DNA from: Saccharomycopsis crataegensis
Lineage: Eukaryota; Ascomycota; Saccharomycetes; Ascoideales; Saccharomycopsidaceae
Direction of reading: 5' to 3'
Length of the DNA: 64,000 nt
Assembly (NCBI RefSeq): GCF_037102585.1
Contig: NW_027043822.1
Span: 955,001 to 1,019,000, forward strand
The translations under genes were made by a program, and so were the position numbers. Below the pieces are notes generated by a model. The model worked only from the letters and a program-made list of their open reading frames with translations, had not been told where the DNA came from and searched no databases. Numbering within the stretch: position 1 is the stretch's first letter; every line of letters starts with the position of its first letter. This document shows positions 61,901 to 64,000 of this stretch, piece after piece.

Positions 61901-64000
61901 TTTCTTCAAGGAAAAGAAATCTCCAGAGGACTTGGATACTGAACGGGGAAAAAATAAGGAAAAGTTAAAAGGATTAGGGTATCCGGAATCAGAATATTAT
62001 GATGAAAAGTCAAAAACTGATTTAGAAAGACTGGAAGCTGATCCTGCTGTCAATGGTTCAAAGAAATGGGAAAACGATAATGATTATGATATGAAACAAC
62101 CTGAAAATATTGATGAACGGGAAACATCAAGGGATATCCAACTAGGAACCATGCCAAGTACTGATAACTCCAATTCTGTTGATAGAGATACTTCACTAAT
62201 TATGGAAGATGAACAGCAGTTAAAATCATCAACTTCCCGCTCCAGTTTCAAGCATTCCAATGTCTTGGAAAAAGTCTCTAGGATGGAAGCGAGATTGAAT
62301 AATAATTCTGATATCAAATCTGAGAACTTTAATGACTCCCATCTTCTATCAGGTAAAACTCCTTTATTAAGTACTGGCAATTTATTGAAAACTGAGTTAA
62401 TCAATAGATCTAATTTCTCTGATGATTTTGCAACCAGCACAGCCAGTTCCAAAAAATTGGCAAATACTCGTGTGGCAAAACTAAAAGATTATTATGACCA
62501 AATGCATGTGCGGTTGAATAAGGAATTCGTATTGGAAAGGGAAAATGAAAGAAAGAAGATTGCCAAGCGATATCATGCCATTCCTTTGATGAGTTCAAAA
62601 CCAATCGTTGAGGTTTATCAAGATTTTGAAGATGCTGTGCAAGACGAAAATGAAGACAAGTCCAATAAAAACCATGTGAAAAATAAGGATCATATAGAAT
62701 CTTCGAAACTAAAACGGGACGAATCAGAATACAATGATGCCGGCGACAACGAAGAAGCATCTGTGGATGTCATTAATGGGAACCCTGTTATTTTTGATAA
62801 TCATGGAGATTCTAAAGAATTGGAGAGTACCAAAAATAATGAGGCAGAAGCACCTGAAATTTTTAATGATAATGAACAAATAGGAGAAGATAAAATTGAG
62901 CATGCCGATATTAATGATAATAAGGCTTTGAGTTTAAAAGAAAAAAGAACTGAAGACAAGAACGAGATTCCCCAGCAAGAAAAGAATTCACTTTTGAGTG
63001 CCATAAAGAAGTTTTGGGCGGATAGATCTGTGCTTTGGAAACCTTTAGATTATCCATTGAAGGAAACTGAACATGTTTTTGTTGATTCAGACGTTATTAT
63101 AAGAGAAGATGAGCCAAGTTCTCTCATTGCTTTCTCATTATCCTCCAAGAACTATTTACAAACTGTAAAAAGATTGAGAAAGGAAGTCATTGATTCTTTG
63201 AGTTTGCCAGGGATGCAAGAAAATATCGAAATCCAACCGGGAAGCAAGATCCAAGAGAAATTGTTGGAGGCGGAGATGTTGAAAAAGAGGGCCATTCATT
63301 TGAAGTTTCAGATCATGGATGATTCGGCAATTCTTTCCTGTAAGGTATTTTTCGTGGGTCAATTCGAGGCATTAAGAGAAGCGTGTGGATCTAATTTCAT
63401 CCAGAGCTTATCCCGGTGTATCAAATGGGACTCCAGTGGTGGTAAGAGCGGGTCAGCATTTTTAAAAACTTTGGATGATAGACTTATTATTAAGCAACTT
63501 TCTGAACCAGAATTCGAATCTTTTGTGAAAATGGCCCCGAGCTATTTTGAATTTGTATCACAATCATTATTTCATGATTTGCCAAGTGTGATATCCAAGA
63601 TTTTTGGCTTCTATCAATTGGTGATCAAGAATCTGAGCAGCGGGAAAAACATAAAAATGAACGTTATCATTATGGAAAACCTCTTCTACAATAGAAAGAA
63701 TTTGAGAATCTTTGACTTGAAAGGTTCCATGAGAAATAGACATGTTGAAAAAACCGGCAAAGAGAATGAGGTTCTATTGGACGAAAATATGGTTGACTAC
63801 ATCTATGAGTCACCGCTATTTGTTAGAATTCATAGTAAGAAACTATTGAGAGCGTCTCTTTGGAACGATACCCTATTCTTGAGCAAGATGAATGTCATGG
63901 ATTATTCCTTGGTTATAGGGATCGACACGGAGAAAAATGAGATTGTCGCGGGGATCATTGACTATATTAGAACCTTCACCTGGGATAAAAAATTGGAAAG
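58917..64000 (+). CDS. FAB1: Fab1, phosphatidylinositol-3-phosphate 5-kinase (3' end beyond window)
   Basis: The frame is open from the ATG at 58917 to the right edge (1694 codons; the stop is not in the window). Domains in order: FYVE finger (about 18-85, KECFSCGKPFTTF and RRRHHCRLCGQIFCNDC), which binds PI3P; an acidic spacer; a chaperonin-like Cpn60/TCP1 domain (about 285-525); the Cys-rich Fab1 repeat region (about 680-850, including PLGHYIE, FCQEGC and HGDGAITVSIE); a long acidic linker; and the PIPK kinase (from about 1450: GKSGSAFLKTLDDRLIIKQL, IFDLKGSMRNR, MDYSLVIGID, DYIRTFTWDKKLES). Fab1 makes PI(3,5)P2 on the vacuole membrane. An in-frame TAA lies at 58860-58862 and no other ATG precedes, so the N-terminus before FYVE is only about 17 residues, far shorter than in S. 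cerevisiae. Confidence 0.95.
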   Translation, partial: MYQLFQNKPFNRGNLLLSKDYWMKDNSVKECFSCGKPFTTFRRRHHCRLCGQIFCNDCTTLISGERFTYNGQIRLCHSCLSYDYDDSSDEYDDIDDNNNTNNDNDDQKRNEASMANGTDISSNIIVDGDVSSLQDKSERDPSIMVDLSDKYLSSSEDESSMTLYTALHSDSIGNLSSYSDSMRGGESNLRPSRSSYSINQVGAGYDKTQASLIRMKSRKRSKSTKRNIDDNNNNNIPSRMGQLLTAAKKDGDAEVYSSAINTEPLAVDNDSIICEKEYMHKELNDISIHHIKRFLKQTLVLFDVRNKKSWYYTIHRLLNSIELIDPDPKNGDSLDITRYVKVKKILGATPAESECINGIVFTKNVALKSMRSQITNPNVVLIMFPLNYEKGTQAFVSLDQVMAQEKEYLDKLVKRIVLLRPKPDVVISGSTISGYALELLDIAGISVAYSVKPQIIERLSRMLEADVVGSMEKLATKPRLGLCELFEVKSFVHQNVRKTFMFFTGCKSTLGCTFILRGQDQMSLNKVKNILEFLVYMMFHLKLETFLFRNEYLLMPNARELKEMLHHTPYFGFDYQFIERFDQRLFSISPTIKVPLPHLLTKARDCEKHLNNFLENYDMNAIDADSAKEIVRIFGIKLEEYDLFDQGSIINLAQVIIYKKSKLLKSTCKLYSRQWESFSEQISSLLEVSFHQSISFLYSTTNAKNQSPCIFPKIIQIEYYMDFTDAPLGHYIENLVQTSNHFCQEGCGSKLLDHYKNYVHGDGAITVSIENMECKIPGLQHVILMWSTCQKCNHSTPVIPMNEIAWKFSFGKFLELGFLSVPLTVSFIECQHDLKDRIKYFGLNDLTVKFSYQKIDLLEVIVPGDKVYWRPEVDVTLKLEVYQLIVDRANNFFEGVLDRLEGVKIDNSSQENADAANEKVKQLIGLAKENHAEIMNQVKKIYTESSPLEYLPLNIILKGLQSMSVSWDLEFSQFEEEFLPSENDITRITAFQLKNFFKEKKSPEDLDTERGKNKEKLKGLGYPESEYYDEKSKTDLERLEADPAVNGSKKWENDNDYDMKQPENIDERETSRDIQLGTMPSTDNSNSVDRDTSLIMEDEQQLKSSTSRSSFKHSNVLEKVSRMEARLNNNSDIKSENFNDSHLLSGKTPLLSTGNLLKTELINRSNFSDDFATSTASSKKLANTRVAKLKDYYDQMHVRLNKEFVLERENERKKIAKRYHAIPLMSSKPIVEVYQDFEDAVQDENEDKSNKNHVKNKDHIESSKLKRDESEYNDAGDNEEASVDVINGNPVIFDNHGDSKELESTKNNEAEAPEIFNDNEQIGEDKIEHADINDNKALSLKEKRTEDKNEIPQQEKNSLLSAIKKFWADRSVLWKPLDYPLKETEHVFVDSDVIIREDEPSSLIAFSLSSKNYLQTVKRLRKEVIDSLSLPGMQENIEIQPGSKIQEKLLEAEMLKKRAIHLKFQIMDDSAILSCKVFFVGQFEALREACGSNFIQSLSRCIKWDSSGGKSGSAFLKTLDDRLIIKQLSEPEFESFVKMAPSYFEFVSQSLFHDLPSVISKIFGFYQLVIKNLSSGKNIKMNVIIMENLFYNRKNLRIFDLKGSMRNRHVEKTGKENEVLLDENMVDYIYESPLFVRIHSKKLLRASLWNDTLFLSKMNVMDYSLVIGIDTEKNEIVAGIIDYIRTFTWDKKLE

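Overview
The window is nuclear chromosomal DNA from a budding yeast (Saccharomycotina). The genes are compact, intronless as far as I can see, and AT-rich with long A/T, TA and AAT tracts. Many products are recognisable from Saccharomyces cerevisiae and Candida: Jjj1, Ctf4, Ngg1/Ada3, Drs1, Tof1, Hot13, ubiquitin-S31 (Ubi3), Ups2, a Wsc sensor, Erv46, Gds1, an Mms1-like protein and Fab1. I cannot name the species. In-frame CTG codons are rare. At three alignable positions, two in FAB1 and one in a polygalacturonase, CTG falls where relatives have a polar residue. This hints at a CUG-Ser lineage but does not prove it. If correct, Leu should be read as Ser at CTG throughout.

Layout: 1-5.6 kb holds the start of an unknown gene running off the left edge, a long histidine-phosphatase-like protein and JJJ1, all on the minus strand. 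5.6-8.8 kb is gene-poor and holds a decayed leucine-rich-repeat pseudogene and a small F-box-like ORF. 8.9-12.1 kb has a drug:H+ antiporter and a GPI cell-wall protein. 13.4-25.6 kb is a dense housekeeping block (CTF4, NGG1, DRS1, TOF1); the two replication-fork genes both carry ACGCG (MCB-type) elements upstream. 26.4-30.2 kb is a tandem pair of secreted endopolygalacturonases. 30.8-37.3 kb has HOT13, an uncharacterised low-complexity protein, UBI3 and UPS2. 37.6-43.0 kb holds two oppositely oriented copies of one Tc1/mariner-type DNA transposon flanking a small GPI protein gene. One copy is intact (40736-43024) and one is internally deleted (37632-39260). 43.0-48.4 kb is mostly non-coding around a compact Zn2Cys6 regulator. 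48.4-64 kb returns to housekeeping genes: WSC, ERV46, GDS1, an MMS1/CPSF-A family gene and FAB1, which is cut by the right edge.

The secreted pectinases, GPI wall proteins, Wsc sensor and multidrug antiporter are the cell-surface and environment genes. CTF4, TOF1 and the MMS1-like gene all belong to replication-fork biology, although their closeness here is probably coincidental. The most distinctive non-genic structure is in the transposon ends. The 183-bp terminal inverted repeats are arrays of eight TTCRTACC-like motifs at 22-24 bp spacing, which looks like a helically phased binding platform for the transposase.
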